This document shows positions 24,501 to 35,451 of a stretch of 64,000 bases of DNA, piece after piece (the first letter of the stretch is position 1; every line of letters begins with the position of its first letter). The DNA comes from Strigamia acuminata. Its lineage: Eukaryota > Arthropoda > Chilopoda > Geophilomorpha > Linotaeniidae. The stretch covers positions 1,674,001 to 1,738,000 of the forward strand of contig OX442323.1 of NCBI GenBank assembly GCA_949358305.1. Direction: 5' to 3'. Position numbers and translations under genes: made by a program. Below the pieces are notes generated by a model. It was not told the DNA's origin and searched no databases. It saw only the letters and a program-made list of their open reading frames with translations.

Positions 24501-26717
24501 AAAATATGAATGTTCTGGGTCTTGCACTTTCACTTCTTCGATGATGTCGTTTTTCAGCTGATCGTCGAAGATTTTTTTGTAAGCTTGATAAAAGCCGGGG
24601 TTCTTCTTGAACTTGCGCACCAAATGCCAAAATCTCCGCTTGGCTACTTCAAAATTGTTGTTGAGTTGACTGGCATCGACTAACCACGGTAGTGGCACCA
24701 CATATCGTCCGTCCTCTCGCGTCACCAGCTCGCGGAAGCGCTTTGTGCACGTGTTGCGATCTGTCGGCGACTCGTCAATGGACTCGTGTCGGATTCCAAT
24801 CGCTTCGAGTTCCCAGAATTGTTTAAGATGGTCATCTAAGCGGTCGTCGAGCCGCACGTTGAATACGCGGGTGACCATTGTAGACAAAGTCGTCACGTTG
24901 GGCGAGCTACCCATCAACGCCCAGCCAAAAATTGTTTCGATTGCCACCAGATCCTCTTCAAACTTCTCGAGACGTCCAGTCAAAATTTTAGCGATATTAT
25001 CGGCGCCTATCAAACAAAAAACATCAAAATTAGTGTATTGTTCAAAATTTATTACAATATTGTTGCGTGCTAAGGCGGCTCGCAAGCCAGCCTGCAACTC
25101 AGTTTTTATCGGCCGCGTTATCCACGGCGTCTCGATTGCTGTGACCGTGAGCGATTTATTCTTGTCGTCCACGTTGCACAAATTCAACTCGAATCGCTCT
25201 CGCTTTGCACTTTGCGACACTTGACTGCCAAAAGTCAGTACGGACAAATTTTCAGTTCCTTTCGATTGCAACCCCAAGTCTTTAGCAAGACTGGACAACA
25301 CGAATGTCGTTTGGCTGCCGGGGTCGAGAAGACACTGCACGATCGCTTCTTTTGATTGATGCACAACACGCACAAAAATTGACGCCAACGCTGCAGCAGG
25401 AGGAGGGACGAACGCTGATAATTCTGCACACGTAGCCACGTGAGTGGTCAAACTTTCATTAACGGTTTTCCTCGCTCCATCACACACCAAAGGATTGTGA
25501 TTTCGTTGGCAAATCTTACACGTGATTCGGTAGGAGCACGTTTTCGACGTGTGCCCCTTTTTTAAGCACTTAAAACACCGTCCATTTTTAACCACGTATT
25601 CTTTTCGCTCCGCTGCAGTCGTGGAACAGCCGTCACGTTCGTGGGTCTTACTGCAAAACATGCAGTTGGCGATCATCGTGCTCAATACTCGAGCAGACGG
25701 GACACGATCGTTGTTCTTGCGAAATGTCTTCTCCGTGTCCTGTTTTTCTGCTTTTCCCGACTTCTCCTGGTCTTTAGTGCGATGCAGGTCCTGAAAACTA
25801 TCAATTTTGCTATGATGAATTAGTTCAGCTCGAATCATGTCCAATAAGTCTTTTGCTTTGTATTTCCCATCAGGGTGTTGTCGCGAAAAGTCTAGTGAAA
25901 TTTGTTTTGGGACCAAACCCAATATCAGCGGACAAGCTGTCGCATCGATAGCTTCAGTGTTCATTTTTGACGCCAACAATCCGCGCACGTGTGACTCGCA
26001 GCGGTCGTAGAGCTTTTGAAGAGGCACGGGGTCTAAAATATCTTTTACAGGTTGCATTTTCATTAACGCTCTCATGTGCGCACTGAGAATAACGTCACTT
26101 CGCCCGTAACGTTCAATTAAAAGTTCCTTGGCGACGGGGTAATTCTCATCAGTTGGCGGCAGTCCTTTCAACACGAGCGCCGCTTCACCGTCCAAATACG
26201 ACTTTAAATACACTAACTTGCTTTTATTTGTGATGTTAGGCTTCGAATCGATGCTGATTTCGAAATTCCCCCAGAAATCATCCCATTCGAGGGGGTCGCC
26301 ACTGAATTTTATGGCCTCGTACTTGGGGAGTCGCATCGTCGTCTCGTGCGGGGCATTAACGGTACCATGGTAATTGTTGGTGATCGGGGCGAGTGGCGGG
26401 GCGATTGCCAGCGCATTCATTTTCTTCAGCGCTTCTTCGAGCTCGACCTCGCAGTCGATTATCTTCTCATTATAATTAGTTTCGCACTGTGTGATTTCTT
26501 GGTCGATCTCGTCGTCGTCAACCAACGCCGCCAATATTTTTCCGTCTAACGCCTTTAATTCGGCGGACTTGGCCTTCAGGTTGGCCTTAATTTTTTTTAG
26601 TTCGAGTTCATTCTGTGGTATTGCCGCAAGAATCGTTTTCGCCTTGGTTATAGTGGCGGTCGTCATTCTTCTGGCCACTGTTCGTTGTGACTTGATCACG
26701 TTGAGATCTTCGGCCAT
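21504..26717 (-). CDS. Bel/Pao gag-pol polyprotein, intact
   Basis: 1737 aa in one frame, as usual for Bel/Pao. A basic, helical N-terminus precedes a DUF1759-type gag region (about 130-300). A CCHC knuckle is at 381-394 (CFKCLKKGHTSKTC). The Pao-type aspartic protease has LLDPGSQ at 463-469, the catalytic Asp followed by Pro-Gly-Ser. The reverse transcriptase covers roughly 700-930 with YVDD at 883-886, followed by RNase H with CDAS near 1065. The integrase has an HHCC zinc region (H1372...CITC 1407-1410) and a DDE core (D1442, D1501, E1551). A DUF5641-like C-terminus follows. The ATG at 26717 is about 70 bases after the primer binding site. All catalytic motifs are present. It would copy its RNA to DNA and integrate it. 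Confidence 0.96.
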   Translation of the reverse strand: MAEDLNVIKSQRTVARRMTTATITKAKTILAAIPQNELELKKIKANLKAKSAELKALDGKILAALVDDDEIDQEITQCETNYNEKIIDCEVELEEALKKMNALAIAPPLAPITNNYHGTVNAPHETTMRLPKYEAIKFSGDPLEWDDFWGNFEISIDSKPNITNKSKLVYLKSYLDGEAALVLKGLPPTDENYPVAKELLIERYGRSDVILSAHMRALMKMQPVKDILDPVPLQKLYDRCESHVRGLLASKMNTEAIDATACPLILGLVPKQISLDFSRQHPDGKYKAKDLLDMIRAELIHHSKIDSFQDLHRTKDQEKSGKAEKQDTEKTFRKNNDRVPSARVLSTMIANCMFCSKTHERDGCSTTAAERKEYVVKNGRCFKCLKKGHTSKTCSYRITCKICQRNHNPLVCDGARKTVNESLTTHVATCAELSAFVPPPAAALASIFVRVVHQSKEAIVQCLLDPGSQTTFVLSSLAKDLGLQSKGTENLSVLTFGSQVSQSAKRERFELNLCNVDDKNKSLTVTAIETPWITRPIKTELQAGLRAALARNNIVINFEQYTNFDVFCLIGADNIAKILTGRLEKFEEDLVAIETIFGWALMGSSPNVTTLSTMVTRVFNVRLDDRLDDHLKQFWELEAIGIRHESIDESPTDRNTCTKRFRELVTREDGRYVVPLPWLVDASQLNNNFEVAKRRFWHLVRKFKKNPGFYQAYKKIFDDQLKNDIIEEVKVQDPEHSYFMPHRAVVREDRATTKIRIVFDASSKGKNELSLNDCLDSGPNLLPEILKLLVLFRRELVAYISDIEKAFLQLLLRLCDRNFVSFLWVPENWDGLEFLVPRIMRQKRVTFGVSSSPYSLNDTIQMHLDEMENLYPDTVKQIREKFYVDDLLDSMRAENQVLTVFYEARKLMMDAHLPLRKWHSNSPRLREIFAKEIPEDEEIIAAENGQTTVLGLIWNYETDRLQLEIGEWAEKKPESGQGSKRAIVQAVAKIYDPLGFASPFAIVGKLMFQELWSRKIDWDVPLPPDIAKRWCEWYEQVTTLRTISVKRPYSPNLSDNSQQEIHLFCDASPKAYGVVVYVRTETNGTVDVSLCMSKSRVAPLKPLTLPKLELMSALLSSRVAVKLRVLEIKKMHCWTDSSITYFWIQQQQKKTNPFIANRVREIRTNTDVESWRHCPGRVNPADKLTRGMEAVKLVDDNEWWQGPEWLRKGEEHWPQEISAELETQLEEFEENCTSVNATRSAEKMEPIFALENYSSWTRVVRITAWMLRFIRNSRKNQSIVGPLKTEEIEAAETYWFRHAQRSRFAEELDCVQSAVKLNRESPLSQVELIIDEREVLRINSRIRDHIGSKNFIYPVVLDADSPMTKLIIRDCHLRALHGGLGDTLAEFRSRFWTRRARKTIKSYVSKCITCRRVNSKLMTQAIGLLPSDRINRAAPFQIIGVDFAGPLYMRSGEKCYIALFTCAVVRAVHLELVSDLTTEKFILAFKRLISRRGIPSIVYSDNAKTFKRAEKDLALFINGFAGEEFQGFLSHNKIQWKFIVELAPWWGGFWERLVKTVKLSLKKVLGRSSLCFEGLTTVLTEVEAIINSRPITYVTDDPTEQEPLSPSHFLIGTRISSLPDIYNSEHHVDISKRTELVKRWKLRQRFTNLLWRRWSHEYLVELREFRRVRASKEICVNDLVLVQEQGQPRMTWKTAKITKTFDGRDGKIRSCEMMLPGGKTLRRPVQRLCSLEVADDN

Positions 26718-26785
26718 TTTTTATTTTTCTCAAATTTTACTTGCGGTTTTTATAGATTTCAGTTCTTCAGGTTCCTGGATTTTTC

Positions 26786-26803
26786 TCCCGGGTTTCGGCA
26801 CCA
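26786..26803 (-). other. Primer binding site, complementary to tRNA-Phe
   Basis: The sense sequence TGGTGCCGAAACCCGGGA begins one base after the 5' LTR. Its complement ends in TTTCGGCACCA, matching the 3' end of animal cytosolic tRNA-Phe, whose 5' acceptor strand is GCCGAAA. This is where minus-strand DNA synthesis would be primed. The tRNA match is from general knowledge. Confidence 0.8.
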
Positions 26804-26804
26804 A

Positions 26805-27186
26805 TTTCGAGACTTCGAAATAATCTAGCTGCGATTGCAGCACGCGCGAGCAACAATTTGAGACGTATTTTTAAACTTAACTAATTTTAATCGTTGAAGA
26901 TTTTAACAAGGAAAATCGCGTGGTGACACACGATGATACAGGTAAAAAAGATGGTGGTCAACTTCCGGTCAACAAGGACCGGTCAAAATTACAGATTACA
27001 CACCAGAGGGCACTCTTGGTGTCCCTCGATCAAAAAACACTATTGTCGTTAAAACATTACCAATACAATTCGATATTCGATAAAAACAATTACAAAGAGA
27101 CTTAAAACACTTTTCGAAATAAAACACTAAAATTAAACATAAATTGAAATCATTACTAAACATTAAATCCAAATCTGGATTTTACA
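26805..27186 (-). repeat. 5' LTR of the Bel/Pao element
   Basis: 382 bp and identical by eye to 21098-21479. It is followed outward by the ACCTG duplication at 27187-27191. It should hold the promoter, although no clear TATA box was recognised. Confidence 0.92.
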
Positions 27187-27191
27187 ACCTG

Positions 27192-28920
27192 ATCAGATCA
27201 GCGTAACATACTTTGTAAATAAGTATAGATTTGACCAGTTTTAATTTTATTGGAAAGAATTCCATACAGACACACGGGAGACACGATTTTTTTTTTCAAG
27301 AATGTAATGGGATTGCGATAATTCATTTTGCGAGTAAATGAGGTCAAGTTTACAAAATAAAAAAAATAAAAATTAATTTTTTTAATAAAACAATTTCACA
27401 TGTGCATTTGAATGTATCAAAGTGATTAAGCGAGTGAGCATTTAAAAATGTTTCAAATTGTGCGTTTGTTTTTGTGCTGGTCACGAGGAAAAGTGGAATT
27501 CCTGTATTGCGGGAGATGAACACACAATTGGCTTAATGGTTTCTGACCTTAGAGTTCACAGGTGTGTTGCATTCGTGAAAGCATTCCTTAACTGAGAAAC
27601 GGATAATTACAGCGGTAATTTATGATGAAATTAACCTAATTGCCTTTTTCTTTTTTCTTTTTTCTTTTTTCTTTCGTTCTCCTTTCCTATCCACTCGCAA
27701 TGCAGGTATTGTTAACTATATTCGTATCTAATATACCGTAGCTAATGAATTATGACTTTTCTTTCTCGGAATAAAGTTGAGAAAAGATCCAACGCAGCGT
27801 CTAGCGTTGCTATATGACACCCATAAATCAAGGCCGCCTCCTTGGCGAATAACTCAAAATTAAACGTGGCCGATAATAGCTTTAGTTATTGTGATGATGC
27901 ATATTTTTCGTGCTGCCGCAAAGTGCAAATAAACATATTTTTTCATTTCCTCCTAATTTCGAATATTTTATTTCTATTTGAACAGGGAAAGAAATAAATA
28001 TGATTAACTCATCTTTAGTTTATATTGTTCGGATTTCTTGAGGCTTACGTGGTGCTTTTGGCCTGTTTTTCTCATATACGGTCTATGCATTGATTCTGCA
28101 GAGGATCTAAGGCACAATGGATGGTGCAAGCTCAGTTGTGTGTATGCATTATTTATCATGCACGTGAATTACACGCTAATAAGAGCCATGATTATATGCT
28201 GAGCAACCCGGGCTTCTGTTAGCAATCTAATTTTTTATCCCACTCGAATCATATTCAACCGCCTTCAACTTTTACATATCATCGCTGCACTTTAAATTCA
28301 AAATTCACAACTCTTTTTAGAATAAACGCTACCCGCAATTTAATTGACTAGAAAAAATCTGAGAGAAATGTGAAATGTGTAAATATATTAAATATAAGCG
28401 CAGTTTTCGAATGCAATTTTGCACGTTGTGAAGTTGTCGTCGTCTTTTTCTTTTTCATTTTGGTTGGACATGTAAAGACGCTTTACTTCCACCGCAGCAA
28501 TAAGATTGCAAAGTTTTGTCGTTAAAATTAAAAGATGTTGGGGCGAACCATTGGCAAGATGTTATTGATAGCCCAACATTGATTTGACAAGAGCAAGTTT
28601 GCACGTACTCTTTCCCCCTGCACCTTTCATCCGTCTCTCTCTCGCTCTCTCTCTCTCTCTTGCAGTGTAATCTTTTCAACATCATCCCTTACAAACCGCG
28701 AGAGTACTAGACTAGCGTTTCCTTTTCCCTCACTTCTCCTTCTCCTTTTCTAATCGAACTGGGAATTTCGAATAAAGCCGAACGCCATCTGCGACGCCAC
28801 TGTCAGCTGACTCGCTCGCACTTTTCATCAATTTCCAACAATTTTTTAACAATTTTTCAACAATTTTGAATTTTCAACTTTGTTCAACTTTGTGTTTCTT
28901 CAATTTTACAATTTTCTCTG
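27192..28920. other. Gene-poor stretch
   Basis: No supported coding exon. It contains a (TTTTTTC)n tract near 27650-27675 and a (CT)n cluster at 28634-28661, about 260 bp upstream of the small peptide locus at 28921. That cluster could be a GAGA-type promoter element for it. Confidence 0.5.
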
Positions 28921-29158
28921 ATGGTGCAGAAACTTGTTAAAACGGATAGGTCAGTATACTTTCGTTATTTTAATGTATTCATTGTTTTTTGCTTGGTTTC
29001 ACTTCTCTCTCTTATTGTCTCGGCGCCGTGCCCTCGGGGCTACGCGACTCGTGATTGCAAAAAAATCATCTTTCGCACTTCGCACCTCTGCCAACTTGCA
29101 ATGTCACGAAGGTTGTGATTGGTGCAAATGCCAAGTAGGATGCAACATGCACCTTTAA
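28921..29158 (+). CDS. Small Cys-rich secreted peptide locus, two overlapping frames
   Basis: The ATG at 28921 opens a 65-aa frame with a basic N-terminus and a strong hydrophobic core (FIVFCLVSLLSLIVSA) that looks like a secretion signal. The three cysteines after it fall in a short mature part, and the frame stops at 29116-29118. The +1 frame stays open to 29158 and ends in five closely spaced cysteines (CHEGCDWCKCQVGC). It has its own ATG at 28973. AATAAA occurs at 29220-29225, about 60 bases past the second stop. Either one short frame is real, or a one-base shift separates two halves of a single Cys-rich peptide. No family recognised. Confidence 0.38.
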
Positions 29159-29219
29159 CCTCATTGCCTTCATGATAAAGTGAAATTGAAAGATTAAAAT
29201 TTAACAAGAAAAAAATGAT

Positions 29220-29225
29220 AATAAA
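29220..29225 (+). terminator. Polyadenylation signal of the small peptide locus
   Basis: AATAAA lies 62 bases after the TAA at 29156-29158, followed by A-rich sequence. The spacing suits a short 3' UTR. Confidence 0.35.
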
Positions 29226-31365
29226 AACACTAAATAATTTTTGAAAAAAAAAAAGAAAAAAATTCTCTCGGGTCAGTGACCATATACTTAAAATTTAATT
29301 TTAATTTTTTATTTTTGCATCGCGGACAATGATGTTTGTGTGGGTGGGGCGGGTGAATTTCTTTGGACACGTGCCCCTCGGTGCCATCATTCGCATCACC
29401 TGTCTCTCAGCTGCTTGCGGCTTACTGGCAGGTGGGCATTATTCGCTATATTTCAGACCTATAAAACTAGAAAGCTTCTCTGGGCTCAGTCTGTAATTAC
29501 GTGTGCTTTCACCGCCCATTACCCCAACCCGAACGGCGTCTCGTAGAGATAGAGAGTCGTAGCTGATATCTGACTGCACTGCCATCTCGTGCCACGATTC
29601 CATACGAATACAACCAACTGTGTTCTTTTCGCATCAATTTCTACTTTTTTCTCATTTTTCTCATTTTTGCAATTGCAATTTTGCTGCAAAGCCTGGGCTC
29701 CACTCTACTATGACAGGATTGTTAATGCGTGCTTCTGTTTTTAAGAGCTTTAATATCAAATTAAATGAAGGCGCCATGAGTGTGCAACTTCATTTGACAA
29801 GAAGACGGCATTTCTTTTTTTTCCTTTTATTTTCCGAGTGTTTGAAATTTGCCGCGTATTACGTTAGCATGAATTTTCAATCATTTGTAGTATAGAAAAA
29901 AATGAATTGAAATTTGCCAACAACAAAAAAAATACGTACCGGGTATTACATTGTATGATTGTAATTGTTGAGTAAATTGATAAATTTAATATTTTGCACA
30001 AGGACGAGGTACAAGTAGGTTTGACTCGGTCTGTTATTCGTTGCGTAGGCTGAGCCATTACCCATAAGCATAGATGAATTGCTAATAATTTAGTTGCACG
30101 TGTAAAAATCGGAGAGAATTTCTAGGGCCGTTCGAAGGTGGGCGAGCGCCATTTATTAAATCTAATGATAGAATTAAAAACAAGCATTGTGGAAAAAACT
30201 ATTAAGTTGAATGAGGGGGCAACGAAAGAGCATTTCTTATATTCTTTCTAATTACGAGCTTTACTCTCGACTAAATTCAATTATGCCACATAAAAATGTG
30301 TGTGCCTAAGCCTAAAAAGTTTTCAAACTGCCTTATACATTTTTTTTTCTCTCTTCAAATTTGTATGTTGAACCCGCAAAATGACTAATATTGCTCGGTC
30401 TATATGCCAGGGCTTTTTAATGTAATTACTAAGCACACAACTGCCTCTTATTTAACGCAGCATATGGTAAAAACGCTAACTCTTTATGATGCAAAAACTC
30501 GTGCAATATTGTATTTTTCCTTCCTTCCTTCCCTCCGTTTCGTTTCTTTTCGTTTCCTTTTTGTTTTTGTTTTATTCGTCCTCGCGCAAATATAGAGGGA
30601 AAGGATGGATGGCTGATTGACAATGACCACCCACGAAAAAAATGTCTGTTTGCCAATTATTTCCGCTAAAAATTAGACCCGATTGCACACATAATTGATT
30701 TCTATTATGTTCGATGAGTCGTGACAAGTTGCTGAAATTACACTGCGCCTGCTGTGCAAGGCTAATTTTCTTATTTTCTTTCTTTCTTCTCTCGGAGACC
30801 ACCCATTTTCCCCAAATTATTAAATGCCCAAAACCAAAATACAAAGCCAATTTTTAACATTTTTCTAAAAAAAAAAGGTTTTAATTTATTTTTTTTTATA
30901 AATGAAATTTGAAAAAAGGGCGACACCTTTGATTATAGGGTTCGTAGTGTGGGTTTGTAGATGGGTATAAGATAGATTCGCAGTTCACAGTGGGGGTGCG
31001 CACTGAACAGTCTCGGTCTCGGTCTCGGTCTCGGGGCAATGGAAAGGCCTGCTCCTACTCGTACTGTACCCCACACACTGCATTTGTCATGCTAGGGGGG
31101 TTTCTGAGTTCCAGCAGGGGGTCCGTCTGTTCTTATGCCAACAAGTTTTTCAAAGTAGGCAACCCGACGAGTATTTTGACTCAAGTGTAGTCAAGTATGA
31201 ATTTACGCTCCGACTAACTTCAATTCTAACCACTAGATGAATATGATTTGATTTATATACAGAGACAGAACAGGAAGTTCACCTACATCCCACATGGTCG
31301 AATTTATTCATGCTTATTCTTAAGAATTTCACAATTCTAAATTCTCGATGCATTTATCTTCTTCT

Positions 31366-31410
31366 ATTTTATCCATTTTATCCATTTTATCCATTTTATC
31401 CATTTTATCT
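31366..31410. repeat. 9-bp tandem repeat, 5 copies
   Basis: The unit ATTTTATCC is repeated five times, with the last copy ending in T. Confidence 0.92.
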
Positions 31411-31994
31411 CTCTGGCTGCATCATTATGGAGGATTACAGAAAATACTTCTACTTTTAACAGCTTGAATGAATGGTTGAATGCAATGTTTCTGTGGTACA
31501 CGTGTACCGGCAAAGAAGAAATAAATTGATCTAGAAATGAATATGAAAAAGAGGCGATTTTATAATTTTTCAATTCTAATAATTTTGCATTTTTTATTTC
31601 TCATGTTCCACCAATCATGCGCGTAATTGCAAAAACGCAAAAGAGGAAAAACATAAAATCAAGCGAAAAATAGTTTTTCATGTGTTACGAAATACGATGT
31701 AAGTGGCCATCACAAATAATTCGCAATGTACCAAAGTATTTTTGAATTCAGGAAACAACTGCAGAAGATTCAGTAAAACTTTTAAGTGTAAAAATTTGTA
31801 ATTAGTTTTTAAAATTCTCCTTCCGTTGTACGAATTGTAAACAGTTTTATCTGTATCACATTTTACCGTTGGTTGGGTCATTTACAGGACCTTTGAATCG
31901 CACAAAGGCAAAATCCTGCGATTGAATCAAAAATGATTGATTTCATGATAAAATGAAACCCCTTTATATTGTCTGATTCTCATTGAGTGTGTAC

Positions 31995-32062
31995 ATTTCT
32001 TGTTATAAATTTCTTGTTATAAATTTCTTGTTATAAATTTCTTGTTATAAATTTCTTGTTAT
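31995..32062. repeat. 14-bp tandem repeat, about 5 copies
   Basis: The unit ATTTCTTGTTATAA is repeated 4.9 times with no differences seen between copies, suggesting recent expansion. Confidence 0.93.
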
Positions 32063-32537
32063 ATTTTAGTTAGAAAGGAAAGCAAACAATTAAAGTGGAA
32101 GGAAAAATCGTGATTCATTGTTAATTTGTTATGCAATACATTTCGTCGATGAAGCACATTTTGTGGGTCGTGGAGGAGAGGAGAGGAAGTTGTGTACACG
32201 GTTTTAAGAATATTGCAACAGAGGCATGCAATATTTATGAAATTTGTCAACCAACCAACCAGAAACAAATAGAGAAGGAGCTCACACAACGTGCCTGTGG
32301 TTGGTTGGTCTGAGTGCTTGTTGTTTCTACTGGTTTCGTTCATTCTACCATTAAATTGAATGCAAATTTTAATAACTGTTTAGATTCCATTTTTGGCCAC
32401 AACGAGAAGCTTCATTACAACGCATTTTACACGCATATTTTCTTCATTTTCACTCGACAAATTTTTTTTAATTTTTTTAATTTTTTTAATTTTTAATTTT
32501 TAATTTTTTTTTTTTACTTTGTTTTCAAAGTTTCCAG

Positions 32538-32816
32538 GTGCTTCAAATTCAAAGACATTTGATATTGAATTTGGCGCAATCTGGTGACGAAACGTCGAAT
32601 TTACGGTTTCCAAACCGTAAACGCGTAAACCGTTACATATGCATGATGCCACCTAGTGAGCAGAAAGACAAAGTAAAATATGTGAATAATTGTTATGATT
32701 TGAATAAAAAGCTCGGAGACGAAGGAAATAAAAATGATACAGGAGAAATTTCTGGGAAAGGAATTTTTCAGTTCGATAAAGATTGCCCATTAAAATGCTC
32801 AAATGAAATGGTATGA
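32538..32816 (+). CDS. Candidate terminal exon, unknown gene
   Basis: An open segment of 92 codons plus stop follows a long T-rich tract and the acceptor TTTCCAG (phase 0). The peptide is hydrophilic with mixed composition (for example KVKYVNNCYDLNKKLGDEGN), has four cysteines and ends CPLKCSNEMV. AATAAA starts five bases after the stop. Composition differs strongly from the simple-sequence DNA upstream. Phase 0 matches the end of the Cys-rich candidate exon at 19592-19777, so the two could belong to one gene spanning the Bel element. A donor (ATG|GTATGA) could alternatively end the exon before the stop. No family recognised. Confidence 0.4.
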   Translation: MLQIQRHLILNLAQSGDETSNLRFPNRKRVNRYICMMPPSEQKDKVKYVNNCYDLNKKLGDEGNKNDTGEISGKGIFQFDKDCPLKCSNEMV

Positions 32817-32826
32817 GGCAAATAAA

Positions 32827-35053
32827 AAAAAGGGACCCGCTTTACAACCAGGCTATAAATACACATATACACTCATAATTTTATCACTCAAAATGAAAGA
32901 GTTTTTTAACTGCAGATTGAAAATTTCATGGTAATATCTTTTATCTACTGAGGAGAGTCGCACCCCATTTTCAACATTTCTGCAATCATTCATTAAAATT
33001 TTGTTGTTGTTGTGGTTATTATGTCTTTGTTATATTGAAAACAAATGAAATGAAATGAATCCCAGAGAAGGATTAAACAAGTTTTGCCCCGCAAGTTTTG
33101 CTCAGAATCAGATGAGAAGCTTCTATTCGATCCTATCTCTTTATTTTGCTCAATAATTTTGTTGATTGAGCAAAATTGATTTTTGCGAATCATTTTATTT
33201 CAATTATTGGCGTTTGAAAATTCCATGTGGTGCGTGCCAGTCAATAGTTCAAATCATCGAGCGAGAATATGATTGCACATAATAACGCAAATCTGAGCTC
33301 TTGTTTTTATATACGGTATTCTTTTTTTTTATTTTTTATATTTCCAAATTCCATTACATTTTTACGATGAAAAGAACTCATGTCCCATTCGTAGAATAGC
33401 AAAATTTCAAATCGAGCGAAAAGAGCTAAACTTTTATTGTGTTTGTCAATCGTTAGAAAAAGCAATACAATTCCACTGTGCGCACTGATTGTCTTGCTTT
33501 GATAGATAAAATTGCATTAATGCAATTCACAAAACCATTTACAATTTCTTATAACAATTTTTTTCTCCATGATTGATTCTAGAAAGATGACTGAACAATA
33601 TTAGTGCTAATACTGTAATGTCAGATAAAAGAAAGAAAGAAAGAATTGTATTAAAAAGAAAGAAGATAAACAAGAATTTAGTCAAGTGGAAAACTATCCA
33701 GTCTAAAAAACACATACACATTTTTTTGCAATGATAATAAGCTTATATTCTTATTTTCATTCAAATTGAGATGTTCTTGCTTCGATTTTTAGGCTCTATA
33801 TCTGATGCCAAATTAGCAGTTTTTCGGTCATTTTACATGAGTTCTGTTGTTTACAGATACACAACACTTCCACAACTTTGATAGTTTTGAGAAAAATCCT
33901 TCAGTGTTGAAATTGAAGCATCAAAAGAAATCAAAAAGGGGACATTGAAGTCAGGATCTGTTTGATTGACCAACTTGTTGTTTAATCCCTTTGACCCAAA
34001 TAAAGTGTTTTATGGCATTCCTCTGTCATCACAACATACTGTATCACCTTTATAATAATGTGTAAAAAAATTAACTAGCTGCATTCAAAAAGTCGTGTAA
34101 CAGGTGTTTGTGTTTTTGTTTTAAGATAAAAAAAAAAAAAAAAAAAAAACCAAAAACACTAAACCTCCAACTTTTTTAATGCAGCTACTGTGTACTTTTT
34201 TTTAAAAAAAAAAAAACCGTGTTAAATCAAAATAAATCGTGTAAAAACGGAATTGAATTTATTTTTCTAGACCGTGTTAAATCAAAATCGTGTAAAAACA
34301 GAATTGGATGCATCTTTTACGTTCTTTTCGCTATGTATATTTGTTAATTCGCTGTCCCAACTTTCGCCAGGGGAAATAAACATGGAATAGCAATCTCTAT
34401 TATTAGGCCTAATGAAAATCGGGATGACGTGTGTAAATACTAAGAGTTAGACGATGGATTTTTTTCGAAAGTATTAAATAATGTTTTCCGCATTGAAGAA
34501 CACAGTGGTTGATAGTTGATGCAAAGGGGCTATGTTCTATGTGAATACATCGGTTTGGTTGGATAAGAGCATTTCGCTTCATAATTTTATTGGATTCCAC
34601 GTGAATGATTCAAATTGTGTCCTAAATGGCAAAAACTGAATCGAGGACACAAAATACGTTAGTAAAGAGGTTATCAGAATTTTTGAACGGGGTGATTGTT
34701 TCCTGTGACGCCTGTTGAGTCATTTACAACTGACAACCTCATCGTAAACTCAGGCATCTTATGAAGAGCTGGTTTTAATGTTAAAAGAAAAGAAAAGCAA
34801 AACTTTATCTCTACATGTTTAACTTACACTCTAAAAAATTAAAATAAACACAAATTATTCTAATAGATAATCGTAAGCAACGCCAATACAGCATCCCACA
34901 AAGAAAAACGATCGGATAACACAAAGTACAGCACAAAGGTTCGATAATAATTTAGGGATTCCATACACATCACAAACATGAATATAAATTTTTATAAATA
35001 AACCTGAACTTGCCATTCTAAGTCCATTCTAAGTTTTCCTTACTTCCACTTAC
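32827..35053. other. Gene-poor stretch
   Basis: No supported gene. Two copies of a 35-40 bp segment starting ACCGTGTTAAATCAAAAT lie at 34216-34255 and 34271-34306, next to homopolymer A runs at 34127-34149 and 34204-34215. This may be a decayed repeat. (GAAA)n occurs near 33628-33642. Confidence 0.5.
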
Positions 35054-35250
35054 CTCGTAATTCTTTGTCGCCTAAATTTCAAGGTCGGAAAAAATATTGT
35101 TTCCTGCAACGCCAACTTTGAGATCAAAATGGCTACTTTCTAATCCGAGCCGAGCGCAGCTTGCTTTTTGTCCAAAGCATGTCTTTGTAACCAAACTTAT
35201 TCGGACTCCCAAAAGAGCACAAGATGCATTTCAACGAGGATCAGTGCTAA
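35054..35250 (-). other. Candidate untranslated first exon on the minus strand
   Basis: Read on the minus strand, a GC-richer segment ends at a consensus donor (ACGAG|GTAAGTGGAAG). No long frame crosses it. It could be the 5' exon of a minus-strand gene whose coding exons lie at lower coordinates and were not recognised. The upstream limit is arbitrary. Confidence 0.2.
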
Positions 35251-35451
35251 AGTCGTAAGAAAAGCTGATGATAGCAGTTGTGAATTTAAGTTTTATTACT
35301 TTCGTTGATTATTGATGGGGGAACAGAAGTAGCCGCTTGAAAGAAAATAGCTTCCAAATTCCAAGCAAAAGCAACCCGTTCCATTTAAGTTACATATACA
35401 TATTTCAATTATCAAAGAATTATTTGTATTATGCGTACCGAAGTCAAAGAA

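Larger units (their letters stand above)
21098..27186 (-). mobile_element. Complete Bel/Pao LTR retrotransposon
   Basis: The 6089-bp element is bounded by 382-bp direct repeats and by ACCTG duplications. In the sense (minus) direction the order is 5' LTR (27186-26805), primer binding site (26803-26786), a single gag-pol frame (26717-21504) and 3' LTR (21479-21098). I found no difference between the two LTRs, and the frame has no stop, so insertion is recent and the copy may be competent. It sits in a gene-poor region, possibly inside an intron of a gene with exons at 19592 and 32538. Confidence 0.96.
29226..32537. other. Gene-poor stretch with tandem repeats
   Basis: No convincing gene. A (TCTCGG)4 hexamer lies at 31011-31034, a 9-bp repeat at 31366-31410, a 14-bp repeat at 31995-32062, and long T/A runs at 32460-32515. 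An inverted CCAACCAACCAG/GGTTGGTTGG pair lies at 32248-32309. The open stretch 30990-31190 is an Arg-Ser string made by the hexamer. Confidence 0.55.
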
